The notes: generated from the letters alone by a model not told the origin. A stretch of DNA of 16,525 bases from Prevotellaceae bacterium UBA5903 (GCA_002431845.1 DJEH01000109.1:8953-25477), one strand, 5' to 3'. Positions 1 through 6,665 are shown, counted from the stretch's first letter. Program-made: numbers and translations.

Positions 1-1
1 G

Positions 2-94
2 GCCGTGATACGCCAACTAAATATGCATGTTCGGGTAGTAGCATGCGTAGATAAGCCTTGTAGAATACGTTTTTATAGCAATATAACTATATGA
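2..94 (+). CDS. Possible 3' end of an upstream gene (partial)
   Basis: One reading frame is open from the first bases of the window to a TGA at 92-94, giving a 30-residue tail that ends RIRFYSNITI. The stop overlaps the ATG of the next gene as ATGA, a common arrangement for translationally coupled genes, and this is the main reason to take the frame seriously. I do not recognise the family. A second frame is open from position 1 to a TAA at 52-54 (17 residues), so the choice is uncertain. Confidence 0.3.
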   Translation, partial: AVIRQLNMHVRVVACVDKPCRIRFYSNITI

Positions 95-630
95 TTATCA
101 ATGACTTTCATACTCATAATCTGTTGGCAAAGAACGCTATAATCAATGTGCCCAAAGAGTGGTTGCTCAGTCCCGAAAAGTTTGTTCCACAGCCCGAAGC
201 CGTTTATTCGGTGGGCATACACCCTTGGTGGACCCTCGACGAGGCAGCTACTGCCCACATGCTAAAGGCTATGCCGCAACTGCTAAATCATCGCCAAGTG
301 GTGGCAGTGGGCGAGTGTGGCATAGACCGTTTGCAAGGAGCCGATATTGAAGAACAGATAAACGTGTTTACTCAACAAGTGTACATGGCAGAGCAGTTTG
401 GCATGCCCATCACCCTCCATATAGTGCGAGCATTCGACCTCTTGTTGCGCCTTCATAAGCAGTTACGCCCCACCACCCAGTGGACGGTGCATGGCTTTAG
501 AGGCAAACCTGCACTTGCAGCCCAACTGCTCAATGCAGGTATCGACCTTAGTTTTGGAGCCAAACGTAATGCTGAAAGTTGGGCGCTAACGCCAACCAAC
601 AGAAGACATCTTGAAACCGATAGTGAATAA
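91..630 (+). CDS. TatD-family metal-dependent hydrolase, C-terminally truncated
   Basis: The 179-residue product matches the short TatD-family hydrolases of Bacteroidales. These are TIM-barrel, two-metal phosphoesterase-like proteins; characterised TatD members are nucleases. Visible metal-site elements are FHTH (His7, His9), VGECGID (Glu75), TLH (His110), VHGFRGKP (His134) and LETD (Asp177). The SIHPW-type signature appears as VGIHPW at 41-46. The family normally continues for roughly 35 or more residues after LETD as the last helices of the barrel. Here the frame stops two residues later (TAA at 628-630), and the A+T-rich DNA that follows has no matching continuation in any frame. All metal ligands remain, but the fold may be incomplete, so it may be a decaying gene or a functional short form. 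Its ATG overlaps a possible upstream stop codon, which suggests cotranscription. Confidence 0.8.
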   Translation: MIINDFHTHNLLAKNAIINVPKEWLLSPEKFVPQPEAVYSVGIHPWWTLDEAATAHMLKAMPQLLNHRQVVAVGECGIDRLQGADIEEQINVFTQQVYMAEQFGMPITLHIVRAFDLLLRLHKQLRPTTQWTVHGFRGKPALAAQLLNAGIDLSFGAKRNAESWALTPTNRRHLETDSE

Positions 631-676
631 TTATAAGTAATATGCAAAAATATTAGCATAAAATGTGATATAACGC

Positions 677-707
677 TTTGTTTGTATTAAATAATGTAAT
701 ATATTTG
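677..707 (+). promoter_or_regulatory. Bacteroidetes-type promoter for a short RNA
   Basis: TTTG at 677-680 is followed after 19 bases by TATATTTG at 700-707, an exact fit to the Bacteroidetes primary-sigma consensus TTTG-N19-TAnnTTTG. Transcription should begin near 712-714. No convincing protein gene starts nearby, and an intrinsic terminator lies about 260 bases downstream. Confidence 0.6.
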
Positions 708-809
708 CAATGAAAACAATAGATATGCAAATAACTATGAATGTTTGTTGCATAAAGTTGATACAATAAATACTTGCTGTGAGAGAAGTTGCACGGAGGT
801 GTGAATACA

Positions 810-854
810 ATGTTGGTTAATAAATACTCACCGCATGATGTGTACCAACCTTGA
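810..854 (+). CDS. Possible 14-residue leader peptide upstream of tyrS
   Basis: ATG at 810 opens MLVNKYSPHDVYQP before a TGA at 852-854. GGAGG at 795-799 lies 10 bases upstream, notable in a genome where such sites are scarce. Two of the 14 codons are TAC (Tyr), the second in the RNA segment shared by two competing hairpins. The next full gene is tyrosyl-tRNA synthetase. This is suggestive only: the Tyr codons are not adjacent, and short frames occur by chance. Confidence 0.2.
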   Translation: MLVNKYSPHDVYQP

Positions 855-935
855 CGACCTTGGGTAAAACACATATATAAGTTATAGGTATAAGGTAATG
901 ATTATTTAAAAAAGGAATAATGATTGTTTTAAGAC

Positions 936-975
936 AAAAAGAGCGGAGTCAGGCGAGATATCCTCTCTTTTTTTT
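936..975 (+). terminator. Intrinsic terminator upstream of tyrS
   Basis: AAAAAGAG (936-943) and GGA (945-947) pair with TCC (961-963) and CTCTTTTT (965-972), with one C-T mismatch and a 13-base loop. Eight T residues run from 968 to 975. The A-rich 5' arm means it could also act weakly on the opposite strand. Confidence 0.65.
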
Positions 976-1082
976 GCGCTGTAAACGCGCATAAAATGTG
1001 TAAACCTCAATAATTTTACATAAAGAAATACGCTGTGGCACATAAGAAAAGCCAAAAGCACGTTTTACCACCACTTTTTTCG

Positions 1083-1090
1083 TAACTTTG
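1083..1090 (+). promoter_or_regulatory. Probable tyrS promoter (-7 element)
   Basis: TAACTTTG matches TAnnTTTG and ends 38 bases before the tyrS ATG, giving a 5' leader of roughly 30 bases. The upstream -33 position (about 1060-1066) is only T-rich, without a clean TTTG. Confidence 0.5.
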
Positions 1091-1128
1091 CACTTATTAA
1101 TAATTACTCAAAAACATTCTCACATACG

Positions 1129-2424
1129 ATGAATTTTGTAGACGAACTAAAGTGGCGCGGCATGCTTCATCAGATGATGCCAGGCACAGAAGAACTTCTT
1201 GAAAAAGGCATGACCACAGCATACGTAGGTATTGACCCAACAGCCGATTCATTACACATCGGACACTTGTGCTCAGTGATGATGCTCCGCCATTTTCAAC
1301 ACGCCGGACACAAGCCTTTAGCGCTTGTAGGTGGTGCCACAGGTATGATTGGCGACCCTTCGGGCAAGAGTGCAGAGCGTAACCTATTGACCGAAGAGAC
1401 GCTCCGCCACAACGTGGCTTGCATTAAAAAGCAATTGTCGCACTTCCTTGACTTTGACTCTGATGCACCTAATGCAGCAGAACTCGTTAATAACTACGAC
1501 TGGATGAAGGACTTTAGCTTCTTAGACTTTGCTCGCGACATTGGTAAGCACATCACCGTAAACTACATGATGGCTAAGGATAGCGTGAAAAAACGTTTGA
1601 ATGGCGAAGCACGCGATGGCTTGTCGTTCACTGAATTTACCTACCAATTGTTGCAAGGCTACGATTTCCTTCACCTATACGAAACGAAGAATTGTAAGTT
1701 GCAAATGGGTGGTTCGGACCAATGGGGCAATATCACTACTGGTACAGAACTCATTCGTCGCACCTTAGGAGCTGAGGCTGATGCATACGCACTTACTTGT
1801 CCGCTCATCACTAAGGCCGATGGCAAGAAGTTTGGCAAGACGGAGCAGGGCAACGTATGGCTCGATCGTCGTTATACCACACCTTATAAGTTCTATCAGT
1901 TCTGGCTCAATGTAGGCGACGAAGAAGCCGAACGCTACATCAAGATATTCACCTCGTTGCCTCACGAAGAAATCGATGCACTTATCGCTGCTCATCGTGC
2001 CGACCCAGGCCAACGCATCTTGCAGAAGAAGCTTGGCGAAGAGGTTACTTGCATGGTACACAGCCGCGAGGACTACGAGATGGCTCTCGAAGCATCCAAC
2101 ATCCTATTTGGCAAGGCTACAAAGGATAGCTTGCTCAAACTTGACGAGGATACTTTCTTAAGCGTGTTCGATGGCGTGCCTCACTTTGAGGTGTCGAAAG
2201 ACCAAGCTCTTGGTGCAAAGGCTGTAGACCTCTTTGCCGAAGCAACCAAGTGTTTTGCCTCAAAAGGCGAAATGCGTAAGCTTACACAAGGTGGTGGCGT
2301 GAGCCTTAACAAGGAAAAGCTTGCAGCCTTCGACCAAGTGATTTCGGCCGATGACCTCATTGATGGTAAGTACCTATTGGTGCAACGTGGCAAGAAAAAC
2401 TACTTCCTCATCACAGTGAAATAA
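1129..2424 (+). CDS. tyrS: Tyrosyl-tRNA synthetase
   Basis: This class I aminoacyl-tRNA synthetase joins tyrosine to tRNA-Tyr in the cytoplasm. The 431-residue length is normal for the TyrRS family. HIGH is intact at residues 43-46 after YVGIDPTADSL. The tyrosine pocket is visible in YQLLQGYDF (172-180) and GGSDQWGNI (194-202). The KMSKS loop appears as KFGKT (234-238), a form common in this family. The last 65 or so residues, rich in GGGVSLN- and KYLLVQRGKK-like sequence, are the S4 RNA-binding domain. It is the only full gene on the + strand besides the tatD-like gene, and it faces the convergent wbqC-like gene. It has a promoter-like site at 1083-1090, and a terminated transcript lies upstream that might act as a regulatory leader. 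Confidence 0.97.
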   Translation: MNFVDELKWRGMLHQMMPGTEELLEKGMTTAYVGIDPTADSLHIGHLCSVMMLRHFQHAGHKPLALVGGATGMIGDPSGKSAERNLLTEETLRHNVACIKKQLSHFLDFDSDAPNAAELVNNYDWMKDFSFLDFARDIGKHITVNYMMAKDSVKKRLNGEARDGLSFTEFTYQLLQGYDFLHLYETKNCKLQMGGSDQWGNITTGTELIRRTLGAEADAYALTCPLITKADGKKFGKTEQGNVWLDRRYTTPYKFYQFWLNVGDEEAERYIKIFTSLPHEEIDALIAAHRADPGQRILQKKLGEEVTCMVHSREDYEMALEASNILFGKATKDSLLKLDEDTFLSVFDGVPHFEVSKDQALGAKAVDLFAEATKCFASKGEMRKLTQGGGVSLNKEKLAAFDQVISADDLIDGKYLLVQRGKKNYFLITVK

Positions 2425-2452
2425 GAGGCTTTTGTTTATAAAAAATATAAGC

Positions 2453-2514
2453 AGGTATTCAAAATTAATTTATACAATCATGTCCTATATTAATTGACAT
2501 AATTTTGAACACCT
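2453..2514. repeat. Inverted repeat, 15-base arms, 32-base loop
   Basis: The arm at 2453-2467 (AGGTATTCAAAATTA) is complementary to 2500-2514 (TAATTTTGAACACCT) at 14 of 15 positions, with a G-U possible at the other. It lies just after tyrS and before a second, stronger hairpin. The right arm sequence recurs exactly, on the other strand, at 16481-16495. Confidence 0.6.
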
Positions 2515-2518
2515 AATT

Positions 2519-2593
2519 AAAAGCGTAACGCTTTTCTCCTCACCTTTGCTATGCTTTATGGCATGAGGTGAGTGAGAAAAGCGTTACGCTTTT
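2519..2593. terminator. Long hairpin, probable bidirectional terminator of tyrS and the wbqC operon
   Basis: Twenty perfect base pairs join 2519-2538 and 2574-2593. After a one-base bulge (T2573), seven more pairs join 2539-2545 (CTCACCT) and 2566-2572 (AGGTGAG), and the tip has ATGC/GCAT (2551-2554 with 2561-2564). Each outer arm is itself near-palindromic, AAAAGCGTAACGCTTTT and AAAAGCGTTACGCTTTT. The short T runs at the ends and the position between two convergent genes suit a two-way terminator. The size and nested symmetry also fit a dispersed intergenic element. Confidence 0.7.
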
Positions 2594-2649
2594 GTGTTTA
2601 TGCTGTCTGTAAGCGCTTTATTTGGGTGCAACCGAACAATCTATCGCAA

Positions 2650-3279
2650 TCATAGCGAAGAAAGGCTCTTACGCAAAATAATGCGGCTCTCTGGGCCCAT
2701 ATTAAATAAGAGGTCTACAATGCTGAGGTTGGGCAAGAAGCCTGTGCGTGTAGCAAACACTTGATAGTAGGCAGTAGGGCGAAAAGCGCTGTCTGCATTG
2801 AGTGGCTTTTTGGGGCTGATAACGTTGCGCAAATCTGTACCCATAGCATCGTTGGGCACAACGTAGTCGTTGCTCACGATAATGTTCTTTTGCAGCGACA
2901 AGAGGTCTAACACGGTGTGGAGTAGCGCCTCGTTAAAATCAACAAGATACTTGTATTTCCTTTCATAAAAGCCTTTAAAATCGTCGGCATAGTATTCAAA
3001 GTATGGGCTACTTTCGTATGCCGATACCAAAGCCGTCCAGTGCAAGTGCTGCCAATTGCCGTGGTCTGAAATCATGATGTCGCGTGTGGGCGTGTGCGAT
3101 GCTTCAGAGCGAATAATAGGCAATGTAAGCGCTTGTGGTCCCATAGGAGTGGCTATATAGCAGCGGTTGCGATAAGTTTGTTTTACATAATGTTCGCCTC
3201 TATCTTCTATAACTTGTGTGGCGGCATAGAGATGAGCATAATACTGAATAGGGGCTAAATAGGATGTGCTTGTTATCAA
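2650..3279 (-). CDS. WbqC-like family protein, TTG start
   Basis: The 209-residue product belongs to the WbqC-like family, whose members are found near polysaccharide genes and widely in Bacteroidetes; their biochemical role is not established to my knowledge. Family features visible are the N-terminal STSYLAPIQYYAHLY, the YVKQTYRNRCYI block, a WQHLHWTALVSAYESSPYFEYY segment, and the C-terminal LPNLSIVDLLFNMGPES. No in-frame ATG exists before residue 46, and an in-frame stop lies eight codons upstream of residue 1, so the start is best read as TTG (3277-3279), beginning MITSTSYLAP. It is the last gene of the apparent dapB-lepB-lepB-like-wbqC unit, 58 bases after the lepB-like gene. A 33-base all-pyrimidine stretch (in the mRNA sense) lies just upstream of the start. 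It ends toward a long hairpin at 2519-2593. Confidence 0.85.
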   Translation of the reverse strand: MITSTSYLAPIQYYAHLYAATQVIEDRGEHYVKQTYRNRCYIATPMGPQALTLPIIRSEASHTPTRDIMISDHGNWQHLHWTALVSAYESSPYFEYYADDFKGFYERKYKYLVDFNEALLHTVLDLLSLQKNIIVSNDYVVPNDAMGTDLRNVISPKKPLNADSAFRPTAYYQVFATRTGFLPNLSIVDLLFNMGPESRIILRKSLSSL

Positions 3280-3337
3280 AACAAATAGAAGTTTTTAGAA
3301 AAAGAAAAGGGGAGAGGAAAGAGAAAGAGTAACAACG

Positions 3338-3994
3338 TTAGAATTTCTTGACAACCTTGCCTATGAGTGCATCATGTGGAACCATCAGAAACTCATTTTG
3401 CGCAATTTCTACCCAATAATAATCGCGTTGCATACGTACCTGTTGTAGGGTTTGCCCGTCGAGTTGCAGCAGTCCTTGGTGCGTAATCTTTAGGTGCTTA
3501 CATGCCTCGAAGTGCGACATGATGTATGCCAACAATCGCAGATTAAAGGGGGTTATCCTCACGCTGTGGTTCTTGCTGGGGATGGTTATAGGCTGTGCGT
3601 CAGGACTTGTTTTGCCAGGTAAAATGCGTTGCTCAATAGGGTCGATCCAAACATTTTCGTTGGGCAAGGCTACGCATTTACCGCTCAGAACAACCATTTT
3701 GTTGCTCCCACTGGTGTCGATAGTGAACACCACTTCGTCGCCTTTTTGAGGGCTGCAATATCCCCACCGATGGTATCCCCAAAACTGTTCGCCAGGTGTG
3801 CGCAATCCGTACGAAACAAGGCTCACAAAAGCCTTTTGCTTATGTGGCAACGAAACGATTGACAGCAAAAAGAAACGCACTATGACAAAGAGAAATAAGA
3901 CGATGAGAAAAGGCCTTATTCCTCCCAACAATCTCTTATGCTTGGTGAGAGATTGCGCATAACCTTGATGTTTCCACTTAAAGGATATTTTCAT
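3338..3994 (-). CDS. Degenerate signal peptidase I paralogue, probably catalytically inactive
   Basis: The 218-residue product resembles its neighbour LepB but is less than half as long. A basic N-terminus is followed by one membrane segment (about 28-48), with the rest predicted outside the cytoplasm. Alignable blocks are VSYGLRTPG (60-68) with LepB KLSYGPRIP, GKCVALPNENVWID (105-118) with the LepB KRCVGLPG region, IPSKNHSVRIT (138-148) with IPKKGATLKL, and DYYWVEIAQN (191-200) with DYYWMMGDNR. The lysine of the LepB YVKR box falls on Gly105 and the GDNRDNS box is absent. The nucleophile region reads LLSIVSLPHK, with no clean SxMxPT. A serine-lysine protease mechanism therefore looks impossible. 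It may be a LepB partner or regulator, an inference only. Length, intact frame and operon position argue against a random pseudogene. Confidence 0.75.
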   Translation of the reverse strand: MKISFKWKHQGYAQSLTKHKRLLGGIRPFLIVLFLFVIVRFFLLSIVSLPHKQKAFVSLVSYGLRTPGEQFWGYHRWGYCSPQKGDEVVFTIDTSGSNKMVVLSGKCVALPNENVWIDPIEQRILPGKTSPDAQPITIPSKNHSVRITPFNLRLLAYIMSHFEACKHLKITHQGLLQLDGQTLQQVRMQRDYYWVEIAQNEFLMVPHDALIGKVVKKF

Positions 3995-4057
3995 AGCGTA
4001 TTTAAGTTGCCGTTAATAGTTGATGGTTTCAGCAGCTTTATATGTTGTATAAAAGGG

Positions 4058-4083
4058 GTGGGGAATAGGTGGATATTCCCCAC
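4058..4083 (-). terminator. Attenuator-like hairpin between lepB and the lepB-like gene
   Basis: GTGGGGAATA (4058-4067) pairs perfectly with TATTCCCCAC (4074-4083) around a 6-base loop. Read on the minus strand it follows the lepB stop and is trailed by CCCTTTTATA. It is a plausible partial terminator reducing expression of the two downstream genes. Confidence 0.45.
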
Positions 4084-4099
4084 TTGTTTACCCTTGTTC

Positions 4100-5611
4100 T
4101 TACTTAATGTCCCAAACCCGTTTGAACACTCTTTCCCAACGTACATGGCCGTCAAACCATCCATAATCGGGGTTGAGCGAGAGCCAAATAAAGAGAGGTT
4201 TGCCCACAATGTGGTCTTCAGGAACAAAGCCCCAGAAGCGAGAATCGGCGCTATTGTCGCGGTTGTCGCCCATCATCCAATAGTAATCAAACTTAAATGT
4301 ATAGCTGTTTGAGGGCTTGTTGTTGATGTATATTTGTCCGTTTCGAACCTCAAGTTTGTTGCCTTCGTACACACGGATGGGACGCTCATAAATGGGTAGA
4401 TTGTTGAGATTGAGCTTGAGTGTGGCACCTTTTTTAGGTATCCATACGGGACCATAATTGGCTGTGGTCCAATCCTTTACCATGTTTTGAGGGTAGAGCC
4501 AACTTGCTTCGGCAATGGCTGGCTTTATGGAGCTTACGTAGTTGGTTTGCTTGGTAAGTGCCGCTTTAACCTTACGCGTAAGGGGCATCCACACGGTGTT
4601 GCCGTTGCGTGTAGTGTAAAGGTCTTCGTCGGTAATGCCGAGTTCTTTTTTCAATTCAATAGGAAGGTCTTGCTTAAATGTTACCTCGTAAGCATATTGT
4701 GAGTTCTCTGGTTCACGATTGGGTTTGCCGTCAAGGTAAATGACATTGTTGCGTATTTGCAACGTCTGTCCTGGTAAGCCTACGCAACGTTTCACATAGT
4801 TCTCTCGGCGGTCGGTGGGGCGTGCCACAATGTCGCCAAACTGCTCAGGCTGCGAGCGCATATAAGCCACACCAGCTGCATAAACCTTCTTAAAGAAAGC
4901 TTGCTGCTCGTCGTAGCTCATAGAGTGGCTGAGCGATGCTGAGGCAGGAACAACTTGTTCGCCAGGCACGTTAGTTTGAGTGCCAAGCATCTGATCGCCA
5001 ATTTGGTATGCCAAACGATAGTAGTCTTGGTTTTGCTGATTAAGGGCTACGGTATCGCCTGCAGGGTAGTTAAATACCACAATATCGTTGAGCTGTACAT
5101 GCCCCAATCCTTTTACGCGGCGGTAGTCCCAATGCGGCCATGTGCTATAACTGCGGCAGTTGAACACAGGCAGAGTGTGCTGTGTGAGCGGCATAGAAAG
5201 AGGAGTTTGCGGTATGCGTGGGCCGTAAGAGAGTTTTGATACCAACAGATAATCGCCTGTAAGCAATGTTTTCTCGAGCGATGAAGAAGGTATAACAAAG
5301 TTCTGAAAAAAGAATTGGTTGAGAAAGTAAATGGCTACCAGGGCAAACACAATAGCGTCTACCCATCCCATGACGAAGCGTGTAGCTGGAGCAACTGCAG
5401 GGCTACGCCACCATCCCCAATTGATTTTTCGTGATACATAAAGGTCGTAGATAAAGGGAACAACAATGAGTCCCCACCATGAACCAACCCAATAAAGAAA
5501 GGCCAAATAAAGCACCATGACTATCGAAAACATCACCCATGATGGCTTTCGTTTATTGGCTTTTTTATTGTCTGTTGAATTTGAATATACAAAGTATTTG
5601 TTTGCTGACAT
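4100..5611 (-). CDS. lepB: Signal peptidase I
   Basis: This serine-lysine protease removes signal peptides from exported proteins at the outer face of the cytoplasmic membrane. The 503-residue product has two hydrophobic segments near the N-terminus (about 25-57) and a third at about 80-106 that leads into the catalytic region. The nucleophile motif is IPSSSLEKT (107-115), with Ser111 as the likely nucleophile and Leu in place of the usual Met. The general-base box is NYVKRCVGLPG (271-281), with Lys274. The last box is GDNRDNSADSRFWG (448-461). Much of the extra length over the enterobacterial enzyme lies in insertions at about 183-265 and 300-390, usual for long Bacteroidales enzymes. It follows dapB by 150 bases and precedes a degenerate paralogue. 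Confidence 0.95.
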   Translation of the reverse strand: MSANKYFVYSNSTDNKKANKRKPSWVMFSIVMVLYLAFLYWVGSWWGLIVVPFIYDLYVSRKINWGWWRSPAVAPATRFVMGWVDAIVFALVAIYFLNQFFFQNFVIPSSSLEKTLLTGDYLLVSKLSYGPRIPQTPLSMPLTQHTLPVFNCRSYSTWPHWDYRRVKGLGHVQLNDIVVFNYPAGDTVALNQQNQDYYRLAYQIGDQMLGTQTNVPGEQVVPASASLSHSMSYDEQQAFFKKVYAAGVAYMRSQPEQFGDIVARPTDRRENYVKRCVGLPGQTLQIRNNVIYLDGKPNREPENSQYAYEVTFKQDLPIELKKELGITDEDLYTTRNGNTVWMPLTRKVKAALTKQTNYVSSIKPAIAEASWLYPQNMVKDWTTANYGPVWIPKKGATLKLNLNNLPIYERPIRVYEGNKLEVRNGQIYINNKPSNSYTFKFDYYWMMGDNRDNSADSRFWGFVPEDHIVGKPLFIWLSLNPDYGWFDGHVRWERVFKRVWDIK

Positions 5612-5761
5612 AAGGTGTCTGTATGAGAATGTATAGGTATGAAAACGGGTGTTGTGTAGCTATTTAAAAATAGCTGATATGCATAGGCAAATTGTGCTGC
5701 AATGAAGCATATCTCCTTATGTTTTTTATAAATAGCACCAACAAACCATTTTGTTTTACTC

Positions 5762-6514
5762 TTAGAATTTAAAGAGATCGTCAGTAGACAACAATCCTTG
5801 GTGAGTAGCTGTAAATTCAGCTGCCAATACTGCGCCTAAAGCAAAGCCTTCGCGGTTGTGTGCTGAATGAGTAATTTGTATCATGTCGGCAGGCGAATCG
5901 TAGGTAATAGTGTGAATGCCTGGCACTTCGCCCTCGCGAATAGCGTCGATACGCAATAAATCCTTGGGCTGATTTTTGCTGCCAGAGATAGTTCCGTCTG
6001 CATTGTGAACTTCACCCTTCACCCAACCAGTTTTGCGGTCAAGTTCGTTGCACACTTGCTCGGCAAGGGTAATAGCTGTGCCACTTGGTGCGTCGAGTTT
6101 ATGAATGTGGTGGGTTTCAACCTCGCTCACATCGTAAGTGGGATAAGCATTCATGATGCGCGCCAAATACTTATTGACGGCAGAAAAAATGGCTACTCCC
6201 AATGAAAAGTTAGAGGCCCAAAACAGCGTATTGCCCTCTTTGCATGCCTTGCGCACGTCGGCCTCGTGTTCTTTGAGCCATCCTGTACTACCGCTTACCA
6301 CCTTAACACCTTGTTTCCAAGCGCGTAGATAGTTGCCATAAGCTGCTGTGGGATTGGTAAATTCAATGGCAACGTCTGCACTGCGAAAGGCGTCGCTATC
6401 AAAGTCTTGCATATTGTTGATGTCGATGATGCTAACGATTTCATGACCGCGTTGCAATGCTATTTGTTCAATCATGTGGCCCATTTTACCGTAGCCGATA
6501 AGTGCTAATTTCAT
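5762..6514 (-). CDS. dapB: 4-hydroxy-tetrahydrodipicolinate reductase
   Basis: DapB reduces 4-hydroxy-tetrahydrodipicolinate with NAD(P)H in the diaminopimelate branch that feeds lysine and peptidoglycan. The 250-residue product begins with the nucleotide-binding motif GYGKMG (7-12). EFTNPTA (51-57) follows, then SGSTGW (74-79) and the signature ETHHIHKLDAPSGTA (133-147), with the catalytic histidine-lysine region. The length is slightly short of the 270-residue E. coli enzyme but usual for Bacteroidetes. A promoter-like site at 6549-6580 lies directly upstream, making it the first gene of a probable unit with lepB, the lepB-like gene and wbqC. Confidence 0.96.
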   Translation of the reverse strand: MKLALIGYGKMGHMIEQIALQRGHEIVSIIDINNMQDFDSDAFRSADVAIEFTNPTAAYGNYLRAWKQGVKVVSGSTGWLKEHEADVRKACKEGNTLFWASNFSLGVAIFSAVNKYLARIMNAYPTYDVSEVETHHIHKLDAPSGTAITLAEQVCNELDRKTGWVKGEVHNADGTISGSKNQPKDLLRIDAIREGEVPGIHTITYDSPADMIQITHSAHNREGFALGAVLAAEFTATHQGLLSTDDLFKF

Positions 6515-6548
6515 GTCTTATATGTGTTTTGTATGTTATTCTAATTTG

Positions 6549-6580
6549 CAAAAATAATGTTTTATGTTGATATTCACAAA
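6549..6580 (-). promoter_or_regulatory. Probable promoter of the dapB-lepB operon
   Basis: On the minus strand TTTG (6577-6580) is followed after 20 bases by TATTTTTG (6549-6556), matching the Bacteroidetes TTTG/TAnnTTTG pattern. The predicted start lies near 6542, leaving a leader of about 28 bases before the dapB ATG. Confidence 0.6.
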
Positions 6581-6630
6581 TCTTGTCAAACGTTCTTATG
6601 CTTGATGGTAAAGGCATTTTTATATAAAAC

Positions 6631-6665
6631 AAAAAAGCCGATTTCAAATGCTGAAATCGGCTTTT
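6631..6665 (-). terminator. Intrinsic terminator after the dus gene
   Basis: Read on the minus strand, AAAAGCCGATTTC pairs with GAAATCGGCTTTT (13 bp) around a 7-base loop, followed by TTGTTTTATA. It starts about 20 bases after the stop of the dus gene and ends the long minus-strand unit that begins upstream at argB or the U32 gene. Confidence 0.85.

Larger units (their letters stand above)
712..975 (+). ncRNA. Candidate small RNA or tyrS leader transcript
   Basis: This stretch lies in the 498-base gap between the tatD-like gene and tyrS. It is bounded by a good promoter and a good intrinsic terminator. The predicted RNA can close on itself: AAAACAAT at 713-720 pairs with ATTGTTTT at 923-930. 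Inside, ATAACT 731-736 can pair with AGTTAT 880-885, and GTTGGT 812-817 with ACCAAC 844-849. The last segment can instead form TACCAA 843-848 with TTGGGTA 860-866. I do not recognise a known RNA family such as tmRNA, RNase P RNA, SRP RNA or a known riboswitch, and 260 nt is long for 6S RNA. It could be a free small RNA or an attenuated leader of tyrS. Confidence 0.45.

Noticed and set aside
653..874. 73-codon open frame on the minus strand across the short-RNA region
   Set aside because: It is rich in Cys, Tyr and His, resembles no family I know, and lies opposite the predicted promoter and RNA; probably chance.
974..995. Short GCGC-loop-GCGC hairpin following the 936-975 terminator
   Set aside because: Only four secure pairs and no T run on either side; likely incidental.
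3938..4312. 124-codon + strand frame opposite lepB and the lepB-like gene
   Set aside because: It is a shadow of two clearly conserved minus-strand genes and has no recognisable domain.
5660..5710. 16-codon minus-strand frame in the dapB-lepB gap with AAGGAG just upstream
   Set aside because: The spacing of two bases between AAGGAG and ATG is too short, the product is Cys-rich without meaning, and a frame this small is expected by chance.
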